Shown piece after piece: positions 11,801 through 22,124 of a stretch of DNA of 64,000 nucleotides (the stretch's first letter is position 1; every line of letters begins with the position of its first letter). The stretch is from contig OX463810.1 of assembly GCA_949825045.1 (NCBI GenBank), positions 37,644,201-37,708,200 on the forward strand, read 5' to 3'. The stretch is from Argyresthia goedartella (taxonomy: Eukaryota; Arthropoda; Insecta; Lepidoptera; Argyresthiidae). A program made the translations under genes and the position numbers. The notes under the pieces were generated by a model. That model made no database searches, was not told the origin of the DNA, and saw nothing but the letters and a program-made list of their open reading frames with translations.

Positions 11801-14800
11801 GCTCTGCAGTTCACAGGGAGTTGGCTGTGGACAACATTTACAAGAGTCTTAGCTGAGATGAGGGAGGGAAATGTTGATACCTTGCCTGAAGTAAGATAGA
11901 TAGGTTACCTACTTTTTTAGGGTACCGTACCCGAATCGTCCATAAGGAGCCTTATTGCTTTCGCTCAAGTGTCCGTTCGTCCGTCCGTCGTCTGTCACCC
12001 AGGTTTTAAAGCTACATAGATTCTTCCACACAAATCATCAAAAGGGGGCGTGAAAAAAATATGTTTGACCTACCCAATCGAGTGGGGCAAGTTGTTTAGG
12101 ACTCGTGGAGTAGACGAAATACATTTATTTTTTGTTTTAAAAAATATTTGATAACAAAGAAAAGAGAAGCCAGTCAGCTTTTTTATAAAATTTGTTCTTC
12201 CGATATTGTTTACTTCTCATTGACCTATGACCTTAAAATTTAACGATAATGTTTATTAATAAGTATATTTTACTAACAAATACTAATACATTTATCTACA
12301 CACGTATCATAAACCCTCTTTACTGCGTACAAAAACCGCACGTTACGATCAGTATATGTTAAACTACTTGGTAAAAACTCATTTCTTATCTGAAAAATTA
12401 CACATTATGACCATAATGTGTAATTTTTCTACATATTATGACATTCAAATTTCGAACGCCGACGCCCGCCTGCGTGCCGCTCCTAGTTTGTCTGTGAAGT
12501 TGGTACTGACATTCAAATTTCGAACGCCGACGCCCGCCTGCGTGAAGTTGGTACTACAGAGCAAGCTAAACAACTGCAGAGCCACAATGCCGGTCAAACA
12601 TGCGGTACCTGAACACATCAAAGAGAGCTTATGATAAACTAGTGTATTTAACTGTACATAATTAGGCATTAAAACTCTCGAGAGATTTTATTATAAAACG
12701 AGCCGAAGGCGAGTTTCATAAACTCACTCTCGAGTATTAATGCCCTCCCTTATGTAGCAGTCACATAAACTACTATAATAAATCAGTTTTTTTCTTTGAA
12801 CTTCCCTTTTAGGTATTAGATTTGGTACGAAACCCTCAACGGGCGTAATCCGACACGCACTTGGCCTGTTTTCAAGAGCATGCCTGACAACAATATAATT
12901 TATGTTTTGGTTTCAGCTCCACGCACTATCCAGCTGTCTTAAAGCAGTCAGCACCTCAGACTCTGCCTCTCTGATTGAACAATGTCGTCTGGCGTGCGGC
13001 GGCCACGGATACATGCTGTCATCCAATCTGCCCTTCTTGTATTCCTTCGTAACTGCTACTCGTACTTATGAAGGAGACTATACAGTTCTTCTTTTGCAGA
13101 CTGCCAGGTTTATATTTTTTTCTTTGTTATTGTTATTTATTTTGGTGATTTCGCTATGAAAATTTTAAGCTTTGTTCTTTTTAAGTTTGATAAATACATG
13201 CACTACTTTGAGTACTTACTTTTATTTTCATCTATCCTTGAGAAGTTCGTAAACAACCAGTAATATGCCCTGACGCTTTAATATTCGTTTGTTTTGACAG
13301 GTTCTTGGTGAAGGCCTGGCAGCAAGCGGAAGATGGAAAGGTCATCACCCCAACTGTAACGTATCTGGTGCATGCGGCCTACAACCGTACAGCCCAGTGG
13401 GAGAGTACTTGTGATGGGATGATCAGAGCTTTCTATTCTGTTGCAGCTGGGTAAACTCTGGTTCCGATACGACGTACTCACACTTTTTATAGCATTTTTA
13501 CTTTTCAGCAATGTTTAAAGTTTAAACCTGCCTCATCTATTTGTACGTTTGCCATCCCTCTCCTCCTCAAAAGATCTACTAAAACGACTACAAGTATCAA
13601 TAACGCCAGTTTCTGAATTGAGAAATTCACTAAATTAATACTTAAGTATTGTTCAGTCACGTCTTTTATCATCTTGTCATCTTTATGAGATCACCATTTT
13701 TAGGGTTCCGTACCCAACGGGTAAGAACGGAACCCTATTACTAAGACTTCGCTGTCCGTCCGTCCGTCCGTCCGTCCCTCCGTCCGTCTGTCACCAGGCT
13801 GTATCTCAAGAACCTAGCTAGCTAGAGAGTTGAAATTTTCACAGATTATGTATTTCTATTGCCGCTATAACAACAAATACTAAAAAACAGGATAAAATAA
13901 ATATTTAAGGGGGCTCCCATACAACAATACCACATACAAACTTATGGATGCACCTGGTTACGTACATGGAGTGTGAAAGTAACCGCACCAATAACTTTGT
14001 AAACAATATTTTGCTGTGTAAAATCCAAACTATTCACTCCACACCATCGCTTCCATTGAACCGTGGTACGGAACCCTTCGTGCGCGATTTGGACTCGCAC
14101 TTGACCGGTTTTTTTTTATTTTCAGCCTAAAAATACAATAATTGAAATTCCTTTGATTGTAGAAAGATCTCAACCTGCATCGACAGTATGAGGAAAAAGG
14201 TGAAATCAGGGATGTCGTCAGAAGACGCTTGGGAGTCGACGACGGTTCAACTAGTCGCTGCTGCTGAGGTTAGCTGTACCCTAGTTTGTTGCTATCACAG
14301 AAAAAATGTTAGGTTATAAATACTTGACGTCTCGTTCCATTCTTGGGCTAAAGCCTGTACGTTCCTAGTCTAGCATTTATTTTGCGACATTCTAAAACGT
14401 TAATGGAATATTTTGTTTTTCTTTACATCATGATTGTTCGCAGGCTCACTGTCGGGCGGTGACCTGTGACACATACTGGAAAGAGACGAACCGCTTGACC
14501 TCGTCATCTTCAGACATTCTCCGTACGGTTATGAAGCAGTTGAACGAATTGTATTTAATTTATTGGGTCCTGGAGAGGACAGGAGATTTGCTGCGGGTAT
14601 GTTATCATGATACTTATTATTATAAAACTATAGGATTGTTACTAGCTGAGCAGATCAGAAAGAACCTTATCTTGCACGCCGCGCCGCCGCACCAGACATA
14701 CAGCTAACTCACTATTCCACCATCCGGCACATCATACCAATTACGCCAACAATTCTGTCCTCACTCGAATAGCTAGAACCTACAATAAAACTTTCTCCAA

Positions 14801-15362
14801 CATTGACGTATACCATCATTCCAAAAGTATTTTTAAACATAAAATTCTTGACACTCTGCGGATAACAAAATATAACAATACAGTTTCAATCATAGCTATA
14901 CACCACCACAATTTATGGAAACCTATAATTGGCTATAGTAAATAAGTAATTTAATTAAGAGAATTAAACAGTAACGGTTTTCTGATTAAATAAAATAAAA
15001 TAAAATAAAATCTTTCTTGACCCGTCTTAACCATCTTTTTATAATATTGATTTGCTGTAAGGGGCTATAACCTTATTAATACATTTAGCAATACTGTACC
15101 AATCTCCCTACACTGTGTCCTCCATGTGCATGCACCCTCCACGCAAGGAGGGATGTTGTGCGAGAGTGTGGCAGGTTCTGCGAGATGAATGCATGACCTG
15201 CCTGCCTTGAATTGATGAATATTGAATTTATTTAAAATGATTGATATTGTTGAAATAATTGAATTATGTATTGTACATTGACTCTGTCATTGTTATTGAT
15301 GTTGGAGAAAATTCCCCAAATAATCATGTTATTTATTTAGATATACCTAGTACCTTTTTCTG

Positions 15363-15423
<61 letters not shown>

Positions 15424-18400
15424 GGGCCATGTAATGAATCGGTCATTATAATCAATGCCCGCGCAGTTTGAATAATGCCCAAAATGAGAGGGCAGTGTGA
15501 TAACAACTCTTAGAATAATCAAATTTCCCGATAAAATGCCCATCACCTATGGGGTAGAACAATGTTTCTTTTCATTGGTACTCTGCTGCCCTATGGTAAT
15601 ATTGTTGTTCTTACATGTTCAACCTAACACGAAGGATAAAGGGGGCTTCGCTTCGCTCACCCCCTTCCCCATTCACCTGAGCTACGGCAGTGTTTTCCCT
15701 GATAGTATCTATGTTATCACATTGCCTGAAACCCACATGGCAGTATTCATAATGTCTGGGCAAAGTGATAAATAAGGAAGTTCAAGTTATAACTATTCAC
15801 TTTGCCTAAAGTACTTTGTCGTTATTCATAATGTCCGGGCATTTTTCATAGTGCCCGAATTAATCACTTGATCCATGACATGAACATATAATATGCATAC
15901 CAACTGATGTTTCATGCAAGGTTTATGCAATTTGTGCAGTGATTTGGAAGATTTTCTGTAATGCTATTTCTGTGGCCAGAGTCGAAACGGGTGTTGATCG
16001 ATAGAGTAAATTATTATAAACAAATTTGTATATAATATATTTGTAAAACTACAAGTTTCCACAGTAAGTACGCCTCCCGCGTGGTTGTAGGTAATAGCAG
16101 CAGGTGGACGGGCTTTTAACAGGTCGCGTTTCATATCAAGGTCAGCTTTACGCTGATCCTCGATCTCGCGTACTTGCCTCTTCACAAGCCTGCGCCATTC
16201 TGGCCGTTGTGCTGCCAAACCTTCCCATTGAGAGGGCTCTATGTTGCATCTTCTCATGTGTCGCTTCTGAACATCTTTGTATTGGAGAAGCAGCCCGCCA
16301 TGTTTTCGCTTGCCCTCCTCCAGTTCAGAATAAAAGGTGCGCTTCGCCACTCTCTCCTCTTTCATACGTGATACGTGACCGCACCATCGAAGCTGCCGAC
16401 GCATTAAGTAGGCTTCAATGCCACCAACATTGGCTCGTCACAGAACTTCGGTATTACACACGGTCGGACCATTTGATTTTCATAATGGATCGAAGGCATT
16501 TAAGGTGGAAATGATCGAGAGTGCGTATGTGGCGGCGATACACACACCACGATTCAGAGGAGTGTAGGAGATTTGGCAGCACAATTGCCATGTATACTAA
16601 TATTTTGGTAGCCAGCTTAAGGTCATGTGAGCAGAAGACCTTGGAACACAGCTTTCCAAATGCCGCAGCTGCAGCACGTATCCTGCTGTTAATCTCGGCG
16701 TCAAAATCACACTTGGATGTAATAGTGTTCCCCAGATAACGAAATTTGTTCACCTGTTTGAGCATATCCTCACCAATCTTTATCTACAGTGTCTCTTGAC
16801 AATGGGTGTCCAGGGACATGACTTCTGTTTTTTTGACACTAATCTTTAGGCCGAATTTACAGCAATATTGGTGAAACGCGGACATAAGCTCTTGCAGGCC
16901 ATCTGGGGTTTCCGCTAGAAAGCATAGGTCATCAGCATACACGATCTCTGTTATCAACGCATACGAGACTTTAGTACATGCCTTAAGTCTAGCTAAATTA
17001 AAAAGACCACCGTCTGTGCGAAAGCGGATGCGGACTCCTTCGGAAACTGTCTGTAGGACCTCCTTGACTGCCATTGCAAAGTATAAGGCGAACAGTGTGG
17101 GTGCTAGGACACACCCTTGCTTCACTCCATAGGTGACGGGAAGACGTCTGACTGTTCACCGTCTACGGCGACGCAGCATTGCATGTCGTCGTGCAGGAGT
17201 CTGAGAAGTCTTACAAACTTTTCCGTGCATCCAATCTTTTCTAGCACCAACCAGAGAGCTTCTCGTGGCACACTGTCGAATGCTTTTTCCAGGTCAACAA
17301 AGCATAGATACAACTGGCGACCTTGTTCTCTACTTTTCTCTTGTAGTTGACGAACGGAAAAGATAGCTTCGCAGGTGCCACGATCAGGTCGGAAGCCAAA
17401 CTGGGTTTCAGGCAGAATTTTTTCGGATGATCCTTTAGGCGATTTAGAAGCACTCTGGCAAAGGCCTTTCCAGGGGCAGACAAAAGAGAACTACCGCGGT
17501 AACAGTTGCAGTCGGATCGGTTACTCTTATTCTTGTAGAGAGCACTAATGCGCGACACTTTGAAGTCATTAGGGACCCGCTCTTCCTCCCACATGCGAAC
17601 AAACAGTTCCCAAACCAACGTATACAACTCATCACTGCCGTATTTAAGTAGCTCTCCAGGTATAAGGTCAATGCCAACCGCTCGATTGTTTTGCTGCTGT
17701 CTGATGGCAGTGACAACTTCGTCACGTGATAAGGGCTCGTCCAGCTCGATGGTAAGCGGGAGTTGAGGCATTAAGCTGATATTTTGTAGATCGGCTGAAC
17801 GATCTACGTTGAGCAAGGTATTGAAATGTTCAGCCCAACGCATAAGAACATCCTGCTTGCTTTTTAAGAGTTGCATACCGTCTGTAGACCTTAAAGGCAC
17901 CTTAGCTTGGTAGGATGTACTAATCAACTTACGTACCTCGCTGTAAAACTCCCCAAGCTGGTTATGGTCAGCGAGCCACTGCATGTGGCAAGCTTTGTCC
18001 TGCCACCAACTGTCTTTTATTTGAAGTGACAGCTTGCGCAATTCTAGGTCACTGGCTTTGACTACCGCAACGCTTTCACCTCGCCTACCATGCTGTCGCA
18101 GGAGGTCTCGGTGTTTGTCGAGTGCTGCCCTAAGAATCTCATCATTTTCATCAAACCAATCTTCATTACGCCGGTCATTTCTACCTACAGTAACAGAAGC
18201 GGTGTCCATAATGTGAGAAGATAAAGTCCCCCAGGCAACATCAACATCACCTGTCTCGCTACTAGGCAACGGCTTCTTGGTCAAGGCTTTAGCATATTTC
18301 TCCCTCACCTCGGGATCTTTCAGCTTCTTCACGTTCAGAGACGCAAGCTTTTTAGTAGTGGATCTTCGAGGGTGATGGAGGCGAAGTCGCAGTTTTGTGA

Positions 18401-21400
18401 CAATAAGTCGGTGGTCCGTCCAACAATGCGCGCCACGCATCTTCTTGAAAAGTATATCGTTTTAGAAACTTATAACTATACACATTTGTTTGTAATAATT
18501 TACTCTATCGCTCGACACCCGTTTCATCACTGGCCCCAGTAATCATGGTTTTTGACAGTAGTATGCAAAAATGTTAGATGCCCATATTAATAATAAATAA
18601 ATAAATAAAATAAAGAATACTTTTCTTTTTCAGTATTCAAACTTGTCAGAGGAGCACATTACAGGACTGCAGCTAAGATACGAGGAACTGTTATATCTGA
18701 TCCGACCCAATGCCGTCGGTCTTGTGGATGCCTTCGACTTTCGCGATGAGGTACGTACCAGGACTTGACTAACATCCAATTTAAAGCAGCTGGTACGGAC
18801 TAACGACTGACATCATTAAAAAGAAGACACCGTAAAATGATCCTTGAGCGACATAAAATATTCCGAATGACTGGATGGAAATCTGGTGATGCAATATGTC
18901 TATTTATATTAATTTATATAAATTTATTTAAATGTTCAAAAAAAAAGATAATAAACTTTAAATTGAATCAAATTCATCAGTTAACATCATCAATTTATTA
19001 TGCTTGCTGCTAGATTTACATTTTCTGTTAATTCAATATCACGAGAATCTTCTGTCAATTCAATAAAACATTCTGTGAAATAGGTAGATAATTAACTCTA
19101 CACAAGTGAATCTCGCAGCAAGCTTTTATATCATAATAAATTGTGTTTTTAAGTAAAAATGATTTTTTTTACTTTTTTTTTAGTTATTGCTATGTTATTG
19201 TATCTAAATGTTTCTGAGCCTGTTTATTTAATTGAGAAGCGACATTGTTGACTGGTCGTTTTCCCTTTGATTTAGTACAGTCTAGTTCTTCAATAAGGAG
19301 ACCTTCTAGTGATTTGACTCTAAAACTTTAGCAAATTTTTTATATCGAAATCGGGTGACAATTAAAAAAATTGGCATTCTGTGCCACCACAACGCTCTGA
19401 CGGATTAGGGAAACTCTGAAGACGTCACTTTAAAAACAATCTAATCTGAGACCACAGTTCCTACTTGTCAAGACGAATCAAATAAGCTCAAACTCGATAA
19501 GGTTGCGTCGTTTTATTACAGATTTCCCATAGCCATCTCGCGGCTCCGTCATCATATCAGCTCCATGTCATAAACATACTAATAGGACCAAAACAAATGT
19601 CAAGACGAATCAAACATGCCCAAACTCGATAGGGTTGCGTCGTTTTATTACAGAGTTCCCATGGCCACCTTAGGGCTCCATCATCAGATCAGGTCCATGT
19701 CATAAAAATATTATATGGAACCAAAGGATATTTCAAGGCGAATCAAACGCGCCCAAACTCGATAGGGTTGAGTCTTTTTATTACAGAATTCCCATAGCCA
19801 TCTCCCAGCTCCATCATCAGATCAGCTCCATGTTATCAAAATATTGTATTGTCACCCAATTTACATATGCATGCAAAATTTCAGCTCAATCGGAAATCGC
19901 GAAGTGGGTCAAATTTGGCCCGAAATATTTGACCCGAAAATACAACATGCATACATACGACATACAGTGCAAGTTAAATAAAAGCTTTTAAATAGGAGAG
20001 GAGCTACGAAGTCATCTTCTTTTTAAAGTGTTTTTTGTGTGTGATTATCGTGTCGTGCCTATCTTGTGTGGTATCAAATGAAATGGCTTTCTGAGCTGAT
20101 CCTAAAAATATACAACATGATTGCATTTCAGTCAGTTGGTTTTAATAAAAATAAAAATAATTTTCAAAACAAACCAAGTTTGGGCTCCTCCAGATACAAT
20201 ACTTTTTTTTTTTGAAGTGAAAACTTCTTTATCATCGTTGAGATCTGGATTGTTATGAAACGATCATATATTGAAAAAAACATGGTGTGTCGTATTTTTG
20301 GTAAGTAACAATTATAAGTTTTATAATGTAAAATAATTGGGGCTGAATTCACCCTCAATCTTAACTAGTAACGTGATTTTAGAATAAATATTTTAATAAA
20401 TACGTTGGGTGGAACAAAGTTCCTCGCCGAATGAATGGAGTCGTTTTTGACATGTTCTATTGAGATTGATTTTTGCTTTACATAATGATTATAATTAATA
20501 ACTAATATCTACATTATAGATAATTAACATCAAAGTCTAAAAAATATATTTGTTTAGTCGGTACCAATAGGTTTTTCCACAATTTTTTTTTAATAAGCTT
20601 TTAGTAGTAAGATTATGCTTAATTTTGATAATAAAGATTTTATGCATTAGTTTTACAACAATTATCATCATCATCATTACATTACATATACAACGTTATT
20701 ATTCCAGATTTCCAAAACATGAAGTCGTAAGGGAAAACTGGCGGCAAATTATTGCAAATGTAAGGGGCGATAAATATTTTAAGCCAAAGGATTCAAGTGT
20801 GGTTTGCTTAGGAAATATGTACATGTGCGTTTGCATTATATTTGCAAATAAAAAAATATTAAAAAAAAAGCTCTTCTAAACGACAAGTGTTTAATAAGCT
20901 TTATTTGTTTCAAGCTACATAAAATATATATTTTTAAACAATTGTAACCTATTTTGTTTAAATTCATTCCTTTTCCTTTCCTTTTTCCATTTACACTCCC
21001 AATCAGGGCTTTGCTGTAAGTTGTCTAAAGTGACGTAATTAAAAAAACTACAAATACGACTGTGGTTTACTAAAATGCACTAAAAACAAGAAAATAATAT
21101 CACCTCTTGCCATACGCCAATCATACATTAAAAACTCTTATGATAATGTGAAAGGTCTAGGTCCTCACGACATATGTCTGACCTAGTGTGAGGGCCACTG
21201 GTAATTTAAATTATGAATAAAGGAACAGAAAGATAATATATTTATAAATAAATTAAAACAAATGTTATAAGTTAATGAGTACTTAAATGAAAAAGTTAAA
21301 TAGACTATAAATTCATTACTAGGATATTTTTTCATGACTGATATTACTTTCCACTGACTTTTAGTACATATTTTACTTAATTATAAATTAACAAACTTTG

Positions 21401-21746
21401 TGTCAAGGTCCATAACATGCTTCAGGTCAATCAAACGTTCCAATGTTCATGTTTTTAACACCATTTGCAGCTTTTTCAGAATTTCAGGGAGTGCCGCTAG
21501 CACTATATTCACTAGGACTAGTCACTAAGCCAGTAGCTTAGCCATAAGCGAGGCTCTTAATTTAATAGCCTATCTTTGTAAATCTAAAATACATTGCCCC
21601 AGATTCTGCACTCGACGCTGGGCTCGTACGACGGGCGCGTGTACGAGAGGCTGATGGCGGAGGCGCTCAAGAGTCCGCTGAACAAGGAGCCCGTCAACCA
21701 GAGCTTCCACAAATACCTCAAGCCCTTCATGCAGGGGAAACTGTAA
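8842..21746 (+). CDS. ACOX1: Acyl-CoA oxidase 1-like, paralogue 2 (complete, 13 exons, 674 aa)
   Basis: Second tandem acyl-CoA oxidase, with the same reaction and compartment as paralogue 1. Exons: 8842-8983, 9167-9323, 10552-10720, 10933-11056, 11168-11412, 11492-11655, 11728-11890, 12917-13107, 13301-13450, 14163-14268, 14444-14596, 18634-18750, 21603-21746. All introns are GT-AG, phases equal those of gene 1, and the frame is open to TAA. The N-terminus is 7 residues longer than in gene 1. TELGHGT begins at about residue 157, IGPKMGF lies in exon 5, CGGHGY is near 415, and the expected catalytic base is Glu440 in TYEGDYTV. The Tyr replaces the Asn found in TYEGENTV of gene 1. The C-terminus is GKL. 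Introns 2, 7, 9, 11 and 12 carry repeats; intron 11 is 4.0 kb because of a LINE fragment. Exon 13 is almost identical to gene 1 exon 13 although the other exons have clearly diverged. Confidence 0.92.
9641..9998. mobile_element. TIR element (MITE), diverged copy A
   Basis: It begins TATATGTCACCGTAATATTG, has a CCTAACCTACC core, and ends in subterminal inverted sequence near ATCGTTGATGATA. It is a diverged member of the same family as the adjoining copy B, and the two lie end to end in gene 2 intron 2. No transposase is encoded. Confidence 0.7.
9999..10400. mobile_element. TIR element (MITE), copy B
   Basis: The left end TATATATGTCACCGTAAG and right end TTACGGTAACATATACA are inverted repeats. 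Inside are nested GTTAGTTGATAAACTAACG-like palindromes and a CCTAACACGAAGACTATTCG core. It is about 400 bp, non-coding, and flanked by TA-rich DNA. It ends 151 bases before the acceptor of gene 2 exon 3. Related copies lie at 34846-35208, 59912-60256 and 63885-64000. Confidence 0.85.
11915..12885 (+). repeat. GGGTTCCGTACC-family repeat split by another repeat (gene 2 intron 7)
   Basis: The left end (TTTTTAGGGTACCGTACCCG, CCGTCCGTCC, about 11915-12005) and right end (TTTGGTACGAAACCC...CGCACTTGGCCTG, about 12820-12885) are the two ends of the family seen at 13701-14121. The middle is replaced by unrelated DNA, including the 12291-12777 repeat, so this is a nested arrangement. Confidence 0.7.
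12291..12777 (+). repeat. Non-coding interspersed repeat with 18-bp palindrome, copy 1
   Basis: It shares nearly all its sequence with 24853-25259: TTTATCTACACACGTATCAT start, a palindrome (arms 12392-12409 and 12412-12429), a GAACGCCGACGCCCGCCTGCG core, and a 3' stem of CATTAAAACTCTCGAG against CTCGAGTATTAATG. Copy 1 has an extra 68-bp internal duplication (12441 and 12509) and a longer 3' loop. The 3' stem near the end recalls a Helitron terminus, but no CTRR end was confirmed. Confidence 0.75.
13701..14121 (+). repeat. GGGTTCCGTACC-family repeat, fullest copy (gene 2 intron 9)
   Basis: It starts TTTTTAGGGTTCCGTACCCA, then a (CCGT)n-like CCGTCCGTCCGTCC run, a CACCAGGCTGTATCTCA segment and an AAGTAACCGCACCAATAAC segment. 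It ends GGTACGGAACCC and GGACTCGCACTTGACCGG with a T-rich tail. This copy defines the family ends. Its 3' end is about 40 bases before the exon 10 acceptor of gene 2. Confidence 0.8.
14610..15013 (+). mobile_element. 3' end of a degenerate LINE (gene 2 intron 11)
   Basis: From about 14740 the plus strand reads [14 protein letters not shown], then [16 protein letters not shown], which resembles the C-terminal tail of a non-LTR retrotransposon ORF2. It is followed by a short AT-rich 3' region and an (AATAAA)n tail at 14985-15013. The rest of the element is absent, as expected of a 5'-truncated insertion. Family assignment is open. Confidence 0.5.
15364..15421. repeat. (AT)n microsatellite
   Basis: About 28 uninterrupted AT units in gene 2 intron 11. 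Open frames of alternating Tyr and Ile on both strands are artefacts of this repeat. Confidence 0.97.
15606..15710 (+). repeat. Partial core of the CCTAACACGAAG repeat
   Basis: It carries GTTCTTACATGTTCAACC, CCTAACACGAAGGATAAAGG, a CTTCGCTTCGCTCACCCCC stretch and GAGCTACGGCAGTGTTT, the internal core of the MITE family, but lacks the TIRs. A matching inverted partial copy lies at 24690-24812. Confidence 0.65.
15974..18534 (-). mobile_element. LINE fragment enclosed by about 75-bp inverted repeats
   Basis: The ends are inverted repeats. The left end reads GGCCAG, then GAAACGGGTGT, GATAGAGTAAATTATTA and AAACAAAT (about 15974-16040). The right end, reverse complemented, gives the same series from about 18534 down to 18465. 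The whole interior is a 5'-truncated non-LTR element on the minus strand. No target-site duplication was recognised. The composite occupies gene 2 intron 11 in antisense. Confidence 0.75.
15990..18448 (-). pseudogene. RTE-like non-LTR reverse transcriptase, broken
   Basis: Minus-strand pieces read in order: [12 protein letters not shown] (end of the endonuclease domain), [46 protein letters not shown] (RT motif region), [43 protein letters not shown] (catalytic motif), FRYLGNTI and [20 protein letters not shown] (C-terminal). The pieces fall in different frames near 17430, 17125 and 16780-16400, so the gene is frameshifted several times. The endonuclease is almost wholly missing. The WTDHR...YADD...WCGHV..M layout suggests the RTE superfamily; the clade is inference. 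Confidence 0.85.
19466..19861 (+). repeat. Three tandem 132-bp units in gene 2 intron 12
   Basis: Units start at 19466, 19598 and 19730 with a precise 132-bp period. Each runs TCAAG.CGAATCAAA, CCAAACTCGATAGGGTTG, TTTTATTACAGA.TTCCCAT and CTCCATCATCAGATCAG. Similarity is roughly 85-90% by eye. Downstream flank continues with CAGCTCAATCGGAAATC, probably the remainder of the parent element. Confidence 0.88.
20035..20185 (+). repeat. Short interspersed repeat shared with 27790-27965
   Basis: Both stretches share a TGTGGGGTATCAAAT-like string, GAGC.G.TCCTAAAA, ATATTTTCAAAACA.ACCAA and a GACTCCTC/GGCTCCTC end. It is part of a non-coding repeat whose ends were not defined. Confidence 0.45.
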
Positions 21747-22120
21747 AATACTATTCTCGTGATGACTATCCGTAAATTACGATGTCACTATTCGTCTACT
21801 GGATAGTGGACATAGAATCTCAGAAAAACAGTCTCATGACTGTAATAATGTGGGCCAAGTTCTACAGATCATCCAGATAGTCAATTGGACAAAACAAAAG
21901 ATATGGCTTGGCCGTGTCATGGAACTAGCTACCTATATATCTGAGTGTGTGAAACGACTTGTTTTTTTTTGGAAAAATACCTTAAATCACTGTGATTCAC
22001 GGATTTCCTTGATGTGCGCTTAATTTCCCACTTGGATGCCAAAAGGGAATGCCAATTTAAGGCCCAAGATTGGCCAACCACTAGATAATTACTAATAATG
22101 ATGATAATTCCCAAGTTCAA
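21747..22120. other. Region after ACOX gene 2, nothing recognised
   Basis: AT-rich 3' flank of gene 2. No coding signal or clear repeat was seen, and no canonical AATAAA signal could be assigned with confidence. Confidence 0.4.
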
Positions 22121-22124
22121 TTTT

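Noticed and set aside
15259..15546. Overlapping open frames rich in alternating Tyr-Ile on both strands
   Set aside because: They are translations of the (AT)n microsatellite, not genes.
19466..19861. CRISPR-like spacing of repeats
   Set aside because: Units are 132 bp, directly adjacent and diverged, with no short identical repeats separated by unique spacers; the host is eukaryotic.
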